Shown here one piece after another: positions 7,119-14,446 of a stretch of DNA of 15,670 nucleotides (position 1 is its first letter; each line of letters starts with the position of its first letter). Location of the stretch: NCBI GenBank assembly GCA_023434425.1, contig JAEYSS010000255.1, forward strand, positions 1 to 15,670, in the 5' to 3' direction. Under the pieces are notes generated by a model, which did not search any database, had not been told where the DNA came from, and worked only from the letters and a program-made list of their open reading frames with translations. The translations under genes and the position numbers were made by a program. This DNA is from Pseudomonadota bacterium (GTDB taxonomy: Bacteria > Pseudomonadota > Alphaproteobacteria > Ferrovibrionales > Ferrovibrionaceae).

Positions 7119-7718
7119 CTAGGTCTTGCCGCCATCGCTGCCAGTCGTCGTGACGATCAGTGGCGGCAGCGGAAAATACGGGGGCAGAACTTTCGCTTCG
7201 CTCAGCAGCGGCGCGCTCCGGTCCTTCGCGGCAATAACGGGATCGCGCACCTTCCAGTCAATGCCGATGGCTGGATCGTCCCAGCGGATCGCATGCTCGC
7301 AGCTCGGGTCATAGGGCGCCGTACACTGATAGATGACATCGGCCTGATCGCTCAGCACCGAAAATCCATGCGCGAAGCCCGGCGGAATCCAGAGCTGGTG
7401 ATGATTGTCGCCGCTCAGCAGCGTGCCGGTCCATCGCCCGAAGGTGGGCGAGCCCCTGCGGATATCGACGGCGACGTCGAACACCTCGCCGGCCACCACG
7501 CTGACCAGCTTGCCCTGGCCATGCGGCTCCTGGTAGTGCAGACCGCGGATCACACCTTTTCGCGAGCGCGAAAAGTTGGTCTGCACCGAGGGCACGCCGA
7601 GACCATGATTGAGATAGCGCGGCGCGTTCCACAATTCCTTGATCGAGCCGCGGTCGTCGGCGAACACTTTCATCTCGATGATGAAAACGTCCGGCAGGTC
7701 GGTGGCGATGATGCGCAT
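7119..7718 (-). CDS. rmlC: dTDP-4-dehydrorhamnose 3,5-epimerase RmlC
   Basis: A 199-residue cupin enzyme. The start at 7718 (protein begins MRIIATDLPD) is preferred; an upstream in-frame ATG at 7790 would extend 59 nt into the end of rmlA and add residues unlike the family. KGVIRGLHYQ (54-63) carries the catalytic His61. DVAVDIRRGSPTFG (81-94), IPPGFAHGF and the C-terminal YQCTAPYDP...E pattern complete the RmlC profile. About 15 residues after PPLIV (TTTGSDGGKT at the end) form a low-complexity tail. It epimerises C3 and C5 of dTDP-4-keto-6-deoxyglucose. It lies 13 nt after rmlA and 2 nt before rmlD. Confidence 0.93.
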   Translation of the reverse strand: MRIIATDLPDVFIIEMKVFADDRGSIKELWNAPRYLNHGLGVPSVQTNFSRSRKGVIRGLHYQEPHGQGKLVSVVAGEVFDVAVDIRRGSPTFGRWTGTLLSGDNHHQLWIPPGFAHGFSVLSDQADVIYQCTAPYDPSCEHAIRWDDPAIGIDWKVRDPVIAAKDRSAPLLSEAKVLPPYFPLPPLIVTTTGSDGGKT

Positions 7719-7731
7719 GGAATCTGCCCGT

Positions 7732-8607
7732 CTAGCGGCCGCTTTCGTTGAGGATGCGCCGCAGATACTGGCCATAGGCATTCTTGCCATAGGCAGTGGC
7801 GATCTTCTCCACCTGCGCGGCGTCGATATAACCCTGGCGCCAGGCGATCTCCTCGGGCGCGGCGATCTTCAGGCCCTGGCGCTTTTCCACCGTGGCGATG
7901 AAGTTGGAGGCTTCGAGCAGGCTGTCCGGCGTGCCGGTATCGAGCCAGGCGAAGCCGCGGCCGAACAGTTCCACCGTCAGCTTGCCGCGCCTGAGATAGA
8001 CATTGTTGAGATCGGTGATCTCCAGCTCGCCGCGCGCCGACGGCTTCAGGCCTGCGGCAATGTCGCAGACCTCGCGGTCGTAAAAATACAGTCCGGTCAC
8101 CGCCCAGTTGGTCGGCGGATTGGCCGGTTTCTCGATGATGGCGGTGGGTTTCTTGTCGGGCCCCAGTTCCAGCACGCCGTAGCGCTCCGGGTCGGCCACC
8201 CAGTAGCCGAACACCACCGCGCCCTCCTTGATGGTGGCGGCGCGGCGCAACACCTCGCTGAAGCCCTCGCCGTAAAAAATATTGTCGCCCAGCACCAGCG
8301 CGCAGGCTTCGCCGCCGATAAAGTCGCGGCCGATGATGAAAGCCTGCGCGATGCCGTTCGGTTCGGCCTGCACGGCATAGGAAATGGCAATGCCCCACTG
8401 GCTGCCGTCGCCCAGCAGGCTGCGGAAGGCGGTCTGGTCGCGCGGCGTGGTAATCACCAGAATCTCGCGGATACCGGCCAGCATCAGCGTGGTCAGCGGA
8501 TGATAGATCATCGGCTTGTCGTAGACCGGGATCAGCTGCTTGCTGGTCACCGCCGTTGCCGGATGCAACCGCGTGCCGGCGCCGCCCGCCAGGATGATCC
8601 CCTTCAT
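7732..8607 (-). CDS. rmlA: Glucose-1-phosphate thymidylyltransferase RmlA
   Basis: The protein has 291 residues, the usual length. The N-terminus begins MKGIILAGGAGTRLHP, with the nucleotidyltransferase signature GGAGTRL and the sugar-phosphate-site Lys in SKQLIPVYDKP (22-32). LGDNIFYG (metal-binding Asp) and VTGLYFYD are also typical. It makes dTDP-glucose from dTTP and glucose-1-phosphate, the entry point for both dTDP-rhamnose and dTDP-3-amino sugars. AGGA at 8617-8620 (complement) sits 9 nt before the ATG. Its start overlaps the stop of the glycosyltransferase gene by 4 nt (ATGA). The rmlB partner gene is not in the window. Confidence 0.95.
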   Translation of the reverse strand: MKGIILAGGAGTRLHPATAVTSKQLIPVYDKPMIYHPLTTLMLAGIREILVITTPRDQTAFRSLLGDGSQWGIAISYAVQAEPNGIAQAFIIGRDFIGGEACALVLGDNIFYGEGFSEVLRRAATIKEGAVVFGYWVADPERYGVLELGPDKKPTAIIEKPANPPTNWAVTGLYFYDREVCDIAAGLKPSARGELEITDLNNVYLRRGKLTVELFGRGFAWLDTGTPDSLLEASNFIATVEKRQGLKIAAPEEIAWRQGYIDAAQVEKIATAYGKNAYGQYLRRILNESGR

Positions 8608-10301
8608 CTTACCCGTTCCTTCACTGCCTGGTTGATCCGGTCGAACATCTGCTGCGTCGTATCGGGCCGGTATTCGCCCAGTGGCGGTGCCGGCACGCCC
8701 ACCGGCCTGCCGTCCACGAAGGCCGCCGCCGCGGCCTGTTCGCCATAGTATATTTCAAAATAGGCACGCGACAGGTCCGAATGACGCGACAGCGTCGCGC
8801 GATTCACCGCGCGCAGGGCGGCTGTCAGGCTCGCGAGATCGGACCAGCAGAAGGCCTCCGGATAGACCATACCGGCCACGCAGGCAAAGCGGGACTGGTA
8901 GTTCACGTGATACAGCACCGGGATCCCGGCCGCCATCGCTTCGATCACCGCCTTGCCGCCACCGGTCGGGAAGGACGCCACATACAGATCGACATCCAGA
9001 TCACGCAGCGCCGCCGCCAGGTTTTCGACATGCGCAATATGCCGGAACCGCTCTCTCGGAATCGCCTGCCGGTCCAGCGCTGCATGAATCTGCGCCACGG
9101 CGTCCGCCGGCAGAGCGCCGATATGAACATGCTCGCCGCCGGTCCCCGCCAAGATGTGGGGCAGCATATCGGCATAGCTATAGGCGTAGGTCTGGTCGGT
9201 GAACTTCGCCGCCGAGCCACAGGCCGCCGTCCGGACAGCCCCCCCGGACATGAAGGCTGACGCCTCGCGCCGTGCCGGCGCGGCGACCGTCATGGGGACA
9301 TAGATCGGATCGATCTGCGGTGTATGCCGGCAGAGCAGGTGATGCACCATCGGAGTCTGGTCGATATGCCCGGTCACCGGCAGCGCGGCGCCCAGGCTGA
9401 AACAGAAATCCGAGTGATGGTTGAAATAGGTGCTGGTCTTCTGCAGCAGCACTGTCGCCGCCGGAACCACCGGGTCGTAGGGATGCCCGAACAGGTAGAC
9501 CGTTTCGGGGCGGATAGTCTGCAACTGCTGCATGAGCCAGCGCAGGCTTTCGTCGTGGCGGATCTGGCTGTTGCGATGCCAGGCGAAATCGATCCCCCGT
9601 AACTCTTTGTCCAGCAGGCTCTGCACAGCTGGCACCGACATATTGATGCCGAGCCCGGTCAGCAGCAGCACATGCCGGCGATCCGGTTGCCGCCGGATGT
9701 AATCGAGCATGACCCGGGTATGACCGCCGAATTCGTGAAGGGCCGTGGCGAGATAGACGATGGGCGCCGAGGCATCGGGCACAACCGGCTTCAGTTTAGC
9801 GTGGGCGGCGAATTGGCGGCCGATCTCCAGGCAAAGCGCATCCAGGTCGCCGTCGTTACTCGGCGCGGCCTGCGACATCGGCAGGCTCTTCACCAGCCGG
9901 AAGGCGACGTCGAACATCGTCCACAGCGCGTAGCCGAAATCGCCTTCCGCACAGGCCGCCCGCACGTCCTGGCCGACATCTCCCACCGTCGGATAGAAAC
10001 CGGACTCGATGCGGCGGTTCTGCAGATGCACGGCGCGTTTGGTCTGATGGCGGGCGTTCATCACGCGGATATCGGCCGGCGCAAGCGGCAGCAGCTGGTT
10101 CCAGATGGCGAGGGCTTCGGCGTGGTTGCCCAGCGCCGACTGCAACTGCGCCATCACGGGCAGCAGGCGGGGATCACGGCCAAGACTTGCATATTGCGGC
10201 TGCAGATAGGCAAGCGCGGCCTGGGCACCCTGAGCTTTCGCCAGCTCCTGCGCGTTTCTGATAACCTCATCCAGCGAGGCAGGAGCAGCCTGATCTGGCA
10301 T
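8604..10301 (-). CDS. GT-B glycosyltransferase with N-terminal TPR-like region
   Basis: A 565-residue cytoplasmic protein with two parts. Residues about 12-85 form helical TPR-like repeats (pairs such as QGAQAALAYLQ and GNHAEALAIWNQLLPLAP). From about 180 a GT-B fold begins: HEFGGHTRV (189-196) resembles the N-terminal Gly-rich loop, TAACGSAAKF (358-367) resembles the donor-domain start of OGT/SPINDLY-like or GT4 enzymes, and GGGKAVIEAMAAGIPV (447-462) is the C-terminal donor-binding E-x7-E-like region. It probably transfers one sugar during assembly of the surface glycan encoded here; donor and acceptor cannot be read from the sequence. TPR-GT fusions can also glycosylate proteins, so that remains an alternative. 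The gene lies 6 nt after the ketoisomerase gene and overlaps rmlA by 4 nt. Confidence 0.75.
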   Translation of the reverse strand: MPDQAAPASLDEVIRNAQELAKAQGAQAALAYLQPQYASLGRDPRLLPVMAQLQSALGNHAEALAIWNQLLPLAPADIRVMNARHQTKRAVHLQNRRIESGFYPTVGDVGQDVRAACAEGDFGYALWTMFDVAFRLVKSLPMSQAAPSNDGDLDALCLEIGRQFAAHAKLKPVVPDASAPIVYLATALHEFGGHTRVMLDYIRRQPDRRHVLLLTGLGINMSVPAVQSLLDKELRGIDFAWHRNSQIRHDESLRWLMQQLQTIRPETVYLFGHPYDPVVPAATVLLQKTSTYFNHHSDFCFSLGAALPVTGHIDQTPMVHHLLCRHTPQIDPIYVPMTVAAPARREASAFMSGGAVRTAACGSAAKFTDQTYAYSYADMLPHILAGTGGEHVHIGALPADAVAQIHAALDRQAIPRERFRHIAHVENLAAALRDLDVDLYVASFPTGGGKAVIEAMAAGIPVLYHVNYQSRFACVAGMVYPEAFCWSDLASLTAALRAVNRATLSRHSDLSRAYFEIYYGEQAAAAAFVDGRPVGVPAPPLGEYRPDTTQQMFDRINQAVKERVR

Positions 10302-10307
10302 GCGGAC

Positions 10308-10787
10308 TCACACGTCCGATGTCGGAATGCCGGGGGCCGGACTGCCGGGGGTCGGGATACCCACGGCGGCCCAGCGCACCGCGGCCGCGCGGCGGAAGTC
10401 GCTGTGGTCGCGGATATAGTCGCTTTCGTCGTAATGCGCCGAGGCCATCACCATGCAGACCGCACCGGAGGAGAAATTGTTGATCACGCGCCAGACCATC
10501 GGCTTCAGCAGCACGCCCTTATGCGAGCGGTTGAGGAAAATACTTTCCTGCCGGAGGCCGTCATCGAGATGGATGCTGAAACTGCCCGAGCCGGCGATGA
10601 TCAGCTGCTGCAGGGTTTTATGCGCATGACCGGCGCGTTCGGAACCCGAGGGCACGTCGTAGAGATAGTAGACGCGACGAATGTCGAACGGCACCTGCCG
10701 CTCGGCCTCGATGACCGTCAGATTGCCACGCAGGTCGTGCACGACCGGCAGGTCGATGACATCCCAGTTCTTGTTGGTCTCGCTCAT
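10308..10787 (-). CDS. dTDP-6-deoxy-hex-4-ulose 3,4-ketoisomerase (FdtA/QdtA family)
   Basis: A 159-residue cupin from the ATG at 10787; a TTG at 10844 would add an atypical basic stretch. RGNLTVIE (20-27), RRVYYLYDVP (37-46), the catalytic His pair His54/His56 in GHAHK, and YDESDYIRD (119-127) are hallmarks of sugar 3,4-ketoisomerases. These convert dTDP-4-keto-6-deoxyglucose to the 3-keto isomer needed by a 3-aminotransferase, which is encoded a few genes away. Arg20 resembles FdtA (galacto product), while Arg100 in VWR may be more QdtA-like (gluco product), so the stereochemistry is open. After about residue 142 there is an unusual proline-rich tail of three pentapeptides. A 75-nt gap separates it from the upstream propeller gene, enough for an internal promoter. 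Confidence 0.86.
   Translation of the reverse strand: MSETNKNWDVIDLPVVHDLRGNLTVIEAERQVPFDIRRVYYLYDVPSGSERAGHAHKTLQQLIIAGSGSFSIHLDDGLRQESIFLNRSHKGVLLKPMVWRVINNFSSGAVCMVMASAHYDESDYIRDHSDFRRAAAVRWAAVGIPTPGSPAPGIPTSDV
10317..10361 (-). repeat. Three imperfect 15-bp tandem repeats at the 3' end of the ketoisomerase gene
   Basis: Three in-frame 15-bp units encode GIPTP, GSPAP and GIPTS, followed by the last two residues of the protein. The repeat lies beyond the conserved cupin core and looks like a recent tandem expansion. It should be a flexible tail, and copy number could vary between strains. Confidence 0.6.
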
Positions 10788-10832
10788 GCTGGCGTCCGGC
10801 GGCAGATTCCTTCGGCGTGAGTCTAGCCGGGC

Positions 10833-10846
10833 ATTTGTTAACAAAT
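10833..10846. promoter_or_regulatory. Perfect 14-bp AT-rich palindrome ATTTGTTAACAAAT
   Basis: It sits in the 75-nt gap (10788-10862) between the propeller gene and the ketoisomerase gene. It is a strikingly AT-rich island in GC-rich DNA. A ten-of-fourteen match on the minus strand (ATTTATTAACATTC) occurs in the 13613-13666 divergent region ahead of the aminotransferase gene. Both lie upstream of minus-strand glycan genes, so a shared regulator site or promoter element is plausible. The identity of any binding protein is unknown. Confidence 0.45.
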
Positions 10847-10862
10847 ACCTCGGCCGACCCTG

Positions 10863-11783
10863 TCAGGCCTCACGCAGGGCGACACCGAATCCGGTCTGGC
10901 CAAAGCCATTGCCGTTGTAGAAAAGGTATCTGCCACCCGGCAGATCCGTGACCGCACTGAAACAGATGGTCTCGGAATCCCAGCCCGCGGGCGAGACATC
11001 CAGACCCAGCGCCGCATCGTTGCGCCGCCAGTTGCGGCCATCGGCCGATGTGGCATAGGCCAGCCGGTAGCCATGGCGTAGCGTGCGCGTCGAGAAATAA
11101 AGCTCGTATCCGGCTGGCGACGACACCACGAAGGGGCGGCCAAGGCCATGCTCGACGGTCTCGTCGGGCACCAGCACGAAACGGCTGGGTCCGGTCCAGT
11201 CCCGGCCATCGGCGGAGTGCAGCTCACGCATGTGATAGGCCGGCACGGCCTTGCCGCCGACCGTCACTTCATGATCGCCGGCGATATACAGCATGCGCCA
11301 GCCGCCATTCTCGGGGATCACAAAAGGCGCGGTGCGATAGAGCAGTTCACCGTCGCAGCAGCCCAGGATCGGCGCTTCCGAAACCCGGGTGAAGCTTTCG
11401 CCGTGATCGCGGCTGATCGCCAGGCCGCTGAACAGGACGTAGCGGACCTTCACGCCAAGCTGATAGCCCGCATAGTAGAGCCAGAGTTCCGAGCCACGCC
11501 AGATCGCGCAGGTGGGAAGCACGCCGTTGTCGTCGAAACAGCCGGGCCGGCCAATATCGAGCACCGGCCCTGCCGAGCGCCGCAGGATGCGGGTCGGATC
11601 GCGCGGATCCAGATCGGCATAGCCAACGCGGCCCACGCCTTGGTCGTCGCGGCTGCCGAAATACACACGCAGGCCTCCGTCGGGCATGTGAACGGGCGTC
11701 GGGATCGCGGCATGGCTGCGTGCCCAGGCCGCGTTGCCGTCCGGCGCATAGATGCAGCCGAGCTTGCGCCAGCGCATCGTCAT
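10863..11783 (-). CDS. Glycosidase-like five-bladed beta-propeller protein
   Basis: A 306-residue protein without a signal peptide. It shows repeated blade-like motifs: SHAAIPTPVHMPDGGLRVYFGSRD near residue 23, CFDDNGVLPTCAI (82-94), LWLYYAGYQ (100-108), WRMLYIAGD (162-170), YELYFSTR and a final YLFYNGNG. This pattern (strand, then Asp-rich turn, with paired W/Y-Y-x-G) resembles GH43/GH32/GH130-type five-bladed propellers. A glycan hydrolase, phosphorylase or sugar-binding protein acting in the cytoplasm is possible. Catalytic acids cannot be assigned by eye and it may be non-catalytic. The start overlaps the acyltransferase stop by 4 nt (ATGA), so it is translationally tied to sugar synthesis genes. 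Similar proteins of unknown role occur in O-antigen loci, from general knowledge. Confidence 0.62.
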   Translation of the reverse strand: MTMRWRKLGCIYAPDGNAAWARSHAAIPTPVHMPDGGLRVYFGSRDDQGVGRVGYADLDPRDPTRILRRSAGPVLDIGRPGCFDDNGVLPTCAIWRGSELWLYYAGYQLGVKVRYVLFSGLAISRDHGESFTRVSEAPILGCCDGELLYRTAPFVIPENGGWRMLYIAGDHEVTVGGKAVPAYHMRELHSADGRDWTGPSRFVLVPDETVEHGLGRPFVVSSPAGYELYFSTRTLRHGYRLAYATSADGRNWRRNDAALGLDVSPAGWDSETICFSAVTDLPGGRYLFYNGNGFGQTGFGVALREA

Positions 11784-12460
11784 TGTTCGGGCACTTTAAA
11801 GAAGCGCCAGGTCGTCAGCTTGGCGACCTCCGCTTCAGCCGGGCGGAACAGCTGGCCGGCCTCGGTATCCTTCGAGATCACGCAACCCGGCCCGACCCAG
11901 TTGTCTTTGCCGAGCGTCACGTTGTTGGCCAGCGCGGCATTCACGCCGAGGAAGCTGCCGTCGCCGATGCGGCAATAACCTGAAATGACCACATGCGAGG
12001 AGACGAAGACATTGTCTTCGATGATGGAATGGTGCCCGATATGGTTGCCGCTCCACAGCACGACATTGTCGCCGATGGTCACAAACGGCTGCACCACGTT
12101 GTTCTCGAAGATGAAGCAATGCTCGCCCAGCCTGGCGTTCTTCCACACGAAGGCCTGCGGGCTGACATAGCTGGCGGGTCGATAGCCCATCGCCTTGGCA
12201 GCGTTCAGAAGCCGGGCGCGCAGGCGGTTCAGCTGCGTGTAGACGATGGCGACATGGATGTCGTGGTCGGCCGGCGGATAGAGGCTGGCCAGATTCTCAA
12301 AAGCCACGACCGGGCGGCCGAGCAGGCTGTCGCGCTTCAGATAGGTCTGCTCGACGGCGAAGGCGACCACTTCATACTTCTCGCCGGCGTTGAAATATTC
12401 GCAGGCGATTTCGGCGAAGGCGCTGTCGCCGACCAGGACCAGTTTGCGTTTCTGCGCCAT
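11780..12460 (-). CDS. PglD/NeuD-like sugar N/O-acyltransferase (left-handed beta-helix)
   Basis: The protein has 226 residues. Residues 1-75 form the Rossmann-like PglD N-terminal domain (KLVLVGDSAFAEIA at 6-19). Residues about 98-200 carry hexapeptide repeats of the left-handed beta-helix, with SGNHIGHHSIIED (137-149) holding candidate catalytic His residues and GPGCVISKDT closing the coil. Such enzymes transfer acetyl, or sometimes formyl or hydroxybutyryl, groups to amino sugars bound to nucleotide. With an aminotransferase 3 nt upstream and a 3,4-ketoisomerase in the run, the likely substrate is a dTDP-3-amino-3,6-dideoxyhexose, in a role equivalent to FdtC/QdtC but from a different subgroup. 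A 4-amino sugar or O-acetylation is the alternative. Confidence 0.78.
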   Translation of the reverse strand: MAQKRKLVLVGDSAFAEIACEYFNAGEKYEVVAFAVEQTYLKRDSLLGRPVVAFENLASLYPPADHDIHVAIVYTQLNRLRARLLNAAKAMGYRPASYVSPQAFVWKNARLGEHCFIFENNVVQPFVTIGDNVVLWSGNHIGHHSIIEDNVFVSSHVVISGYCRIGDGSFLGVNAALANNVTLGKDNWVGPGCVISKDTEAGQLFRPAEAEVAKLTTWRFFKVPEQ

Positions 12461-12463
12461 GAC

Positions 12464-13612
12464 TCAGCCCATCGCCTCGCGCCTGAGCGGCTGCACCACG
12501 GCCTGCCGGATCACATCGCAGACATGATCGATCTGCGCGTCGCTCAGCTCCGGCCAGATCGGCAGGCTGAGAGTGGTCCGCGCGATGCCTTCCGCCACCG
12601 GGAACTGGCCGGCGCGCCAGCCCAGCGCCGTATAAGCCGGCTGCAGATGCGGCGGCACCGGGTAATGCACCATGGTCTGCACACCGGCGGCACTCAGCGC
12701 GTCGGCCAGAGCATCACGGGCGGCATGGCGTACCGGAAACAGATGCCAGACCGGCTCACTGCTTTCGGTCACGGCCGGCAGTTCGAGTCCCGGCAGGAGC
12801 GACAAGCCCTGCATGTAGCGCGCGGCGATACGCCGGCGATCGGCATTCAGCGCATCAAGCCGGCGCAGCTTCACCGACAGGATGGCGGCCTGCAACTCGT
12901 CCAGCCGCGAATTGCAGCCGGCGATCTGGTGGTCGTATTTTGTCTCGGAGCCGTAATTGCGGAGCAGCCGGATGCGTCTGGCCAGCGCGGCATCATCGGT
13001 CACCACCGCGCCGCCATCGCCCAGCGCACCGAGATTCTTGGTCGGATAGAAGCTGAAGCCCGCCGCCGTGCCGAGACTGCCGATCTTCTGGCCGCGATAG
13101 ATGGCGCCATGCGCCTGCGCGGCATCTTCGATCAGATGGAAACCATGCTGCGTGGCCAGCGCCTGCAGCGGCGCCATTTCGGCCGGCACGCCGTAGAGAT
13201 GCACGGCGATCAGCGCCTTGGTCCGGCTGGTGATCGCGGCCGGCACCAAAGCCGGATCGATATTGCCGGTGCCGGACAGGCAGTCGACCGGGACAGGCGT
13301 CGCCCCGCTGCGCGTCACCCCAAGCCAGGTGGCAATAAAGGTCTGCGCCGGTACGATCACCTCGTCGCCGGCGCCGATGCCGAGGCCTTCGAGGATCAGT
13401 GTGAGCGCATCGAGACCGTTGGCGACGCCGACGCCATGGCCGGTCGTGCAGTAGGATGCGAAGTCGGCTTCGAAAGCGGCCACGCGCTCCCCCAGGATGA
13501 ACTGGCGACCGTCCAGCACCTGACGCCACGCGGCATCGAGTTCGGCCGCAATGGCGGCATGGGTCGGTCCGATATCGAAAAACGGCACGTGCATAGGGCG
13601 GCGATCCGGCAT
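12464..13612 (-). CDS. DegT/DnrJ/EryC1-family PLP sugar aminotransferase (FdtB/QdtB-like)
   Basis: A 382-residue enzyme from ATG 13612; ATG 13594 (protein begins MHVPFFDIG) is an equally good start, and neither has a strong Shine-Dalgarno site. The open frame continues upstream through the antisense of the methyltransferase gene but without conserved sequence. The family motifs are VANGLDALTLILEGLGIGAGDEV (63 on), EDAAQAHGA (162-170, Asp163 binds the PLP nitrogen) and FYPTKNLGALGDGG (188-201, Lys192 forms the Schiff base), then RNYGS. The enzyme should transfer an amino group from glutamate to a keto-sugar nucleotide. With the ketoisomerase present, a dTDP-3-keto-6-deoxyhexose is the best substrate, giving dTDP-3-amino-3,6-dideoxyhexose. 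It is the first gene of the minus-strand run. Confidence 0.88.
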   Translation of the reverse strand: MPDRRPMHVPFFDIGPTHAAIAAELDAAWRQVLDGRQFILGERVAAFEADFASYCTTGHGVGVANGLDALTLILEGLGIGAGDEVIVPAQTFIATWLGVTRSGATPVPVDCLSGTGNIDPALVPAAITSRTKALIAVHLYGVPAEMAPLQALATQHGFHLIEDAAQAHGAIYRGQKIGSLGTAAGFSFYPTKNLGALGDGGAVVTDDAALARRIRLLRNYGSETKYDHQIAGCNSRLDELQAAILSVKLRRLDALNADRRRIAARYMQGLSLLPGLELPAVTESSEPVWHLFPVRHAARDALADALSAAGVQTMVHYPVPPHLQPAYTALGWRAGQFPVAEGIARTTLSLPIWPELSDAQIDHVCDVIRQAVVQPLRREAMG

Positions 13613-13666
13613 TTGGACCCAAAGTAGATCACCGAATGTTAATAAATCACACCTAGTTTTCCGCGC
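13613..13666. promoter_or_regulatory. Short divergent promoter region
   Basis: Only 54 bp separate the divergent aminotransferase and methyltransferase starts, so promoters for both directions must lie here or inside the genes. An AT-rich patch at 13635-13648 (AATGTTAATAAATC) can supply weak -10 elements either way and resembles the 10833-10846 palindrome. I do not see convincing -35 hexamers, and neither gene has a clear Shine-Dalgarno site. The promoter assignment rests on geometry. Confidence 0.45.
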
Positions 13667-14446
13667 ATGACCGAGCGTGACGGGATCCCGGGAACCGGCA
13701 TCGACCCCGCGGCCTATACCGTCGCGGGCTTCGATGACTTTCGCCGCCGTGCCGCCGATCCGAAACTCAGCCCGCATGAAAAATCCGGCTTCCCCGATCT
13801 CTATCGCGAGGGCCGCGGCGGCGCCATCCTGAACGACATCCTGAGCAAGATGCCGCCGCTCTGCGAGCGCGGCCGGCAGGTGCTCGATATCGGCCCGGGC
13901 AGTTCCAGCCTGCCGCTGGCGCTGATCGAACACTGCATCCGCCAGCAGCATCATCTCGTGCTGGTCGATTCCGCCGAGATGCTCGGCCTGCTGCCAGATC
14001 ATGCCGCGATCACCAAGATTCCCGGCGCCTTCCCCGCCACGCTGCCGCAGGTGCAGAAAGCTGCCGCGGGTTACGACGCCATCCTGGTCTACAGCGTGGC
14101 GCAGTATGTCTTCGCCGAGGCCAACCTGTGGTCCTTCGTCGACCGCGCCGCCGGCCTGCTCAATCCGGGCGGCGCGCTGCTGCTCGGCGACCTGCCCAAT
14201 GTCAGCCTGCGCAAGCGGTTCCTGTCCAGCGCGGCTGGCCGCGCCCACCATCGCCGCCATGTCGATCCGGACAGCGATCCCGTCGTGGATTTCAACCGCG
14301 CCGAACCCGGCCAGATCGACGATGCGGTGATCTTCGCCATCCTGCAGCGCATGCGGCTGGCCGGCTTCGACGCCTTCGTGCTGCCGCAGGCGCCGGAACT
14401 GCCGCAGGCGACCCGTCGCGAAGACATCCTGATCCGCCGGCCGTAA
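13667..14446 (+). CDS. Class I SAM-dependent methyltransferase
   Basis: A 259-residue Rossmann methyltransferase. Motif I is VLDIGPGSSSLPL (72-84), and LVLVDSAEML (97-106) supplies the acidic residue expected to bind the SAM ribose. YDAILVYSVAQYVF and LLNPGGALLLGDLPN match motifs IV and post-IV. The target is not visible from sequence; context suggests O- or N-methylation of a sugar in the surface glycan or its lipid carrier. The ATG at 13667 lacks a recognisable Shine-Dalgarno site. The stop codon overlaps the next start (TAATG), so the two genes form a coupled pair divergent from the main glycan operon. Confidence 0.85.
   Translation: MTERDGIPGTGIDPAAYTVAGFDDFRRRAADPKLSPHEKSGFPDLYREGRGGAILNDILSKMPPLCERGRQVLDIGPGSSSLPLALIEHCIRQQHHLVLVDSAEMLGLLPDHAAITKIPGAFPATLPQVQKAAAGYDAILVYSVAQYVFAEANLWSFVDRAAGLLNPGGALLLGDLPNVSLRKRFLSSAAGRAHHRRHVDPDSDPVVDFNRAEPGQIDDAVIFAILQRMRLAGFDAFVLPQAPELPQATRREDILIRRP

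Noticed and set aside
7639..8748. A 369-codon plus-strand open frame opposite rmlA
   Set aside because: rmlA on the other strand is certain, and this translation has no recognisable features.
11993..13627. A 544-codon plus-strand open frame opposite the acyltransferase and aminotransferase genes
   Set aside because: The opposite strand carries unambiguous PLP-aminotransferase and beta-helix motifs, while this frame has only low-complexity H/R/Q/D-rich sequence.
13613..14260. N-terminal extension of the aminotransferase to about 598 residues
   Set aside because: The extension is antisense to the methyltransferase gene and lacks conserved sequence; DegT-family enzymes start just before the HVPFFDIG motif, consistent with starts at 13612 or 13594.
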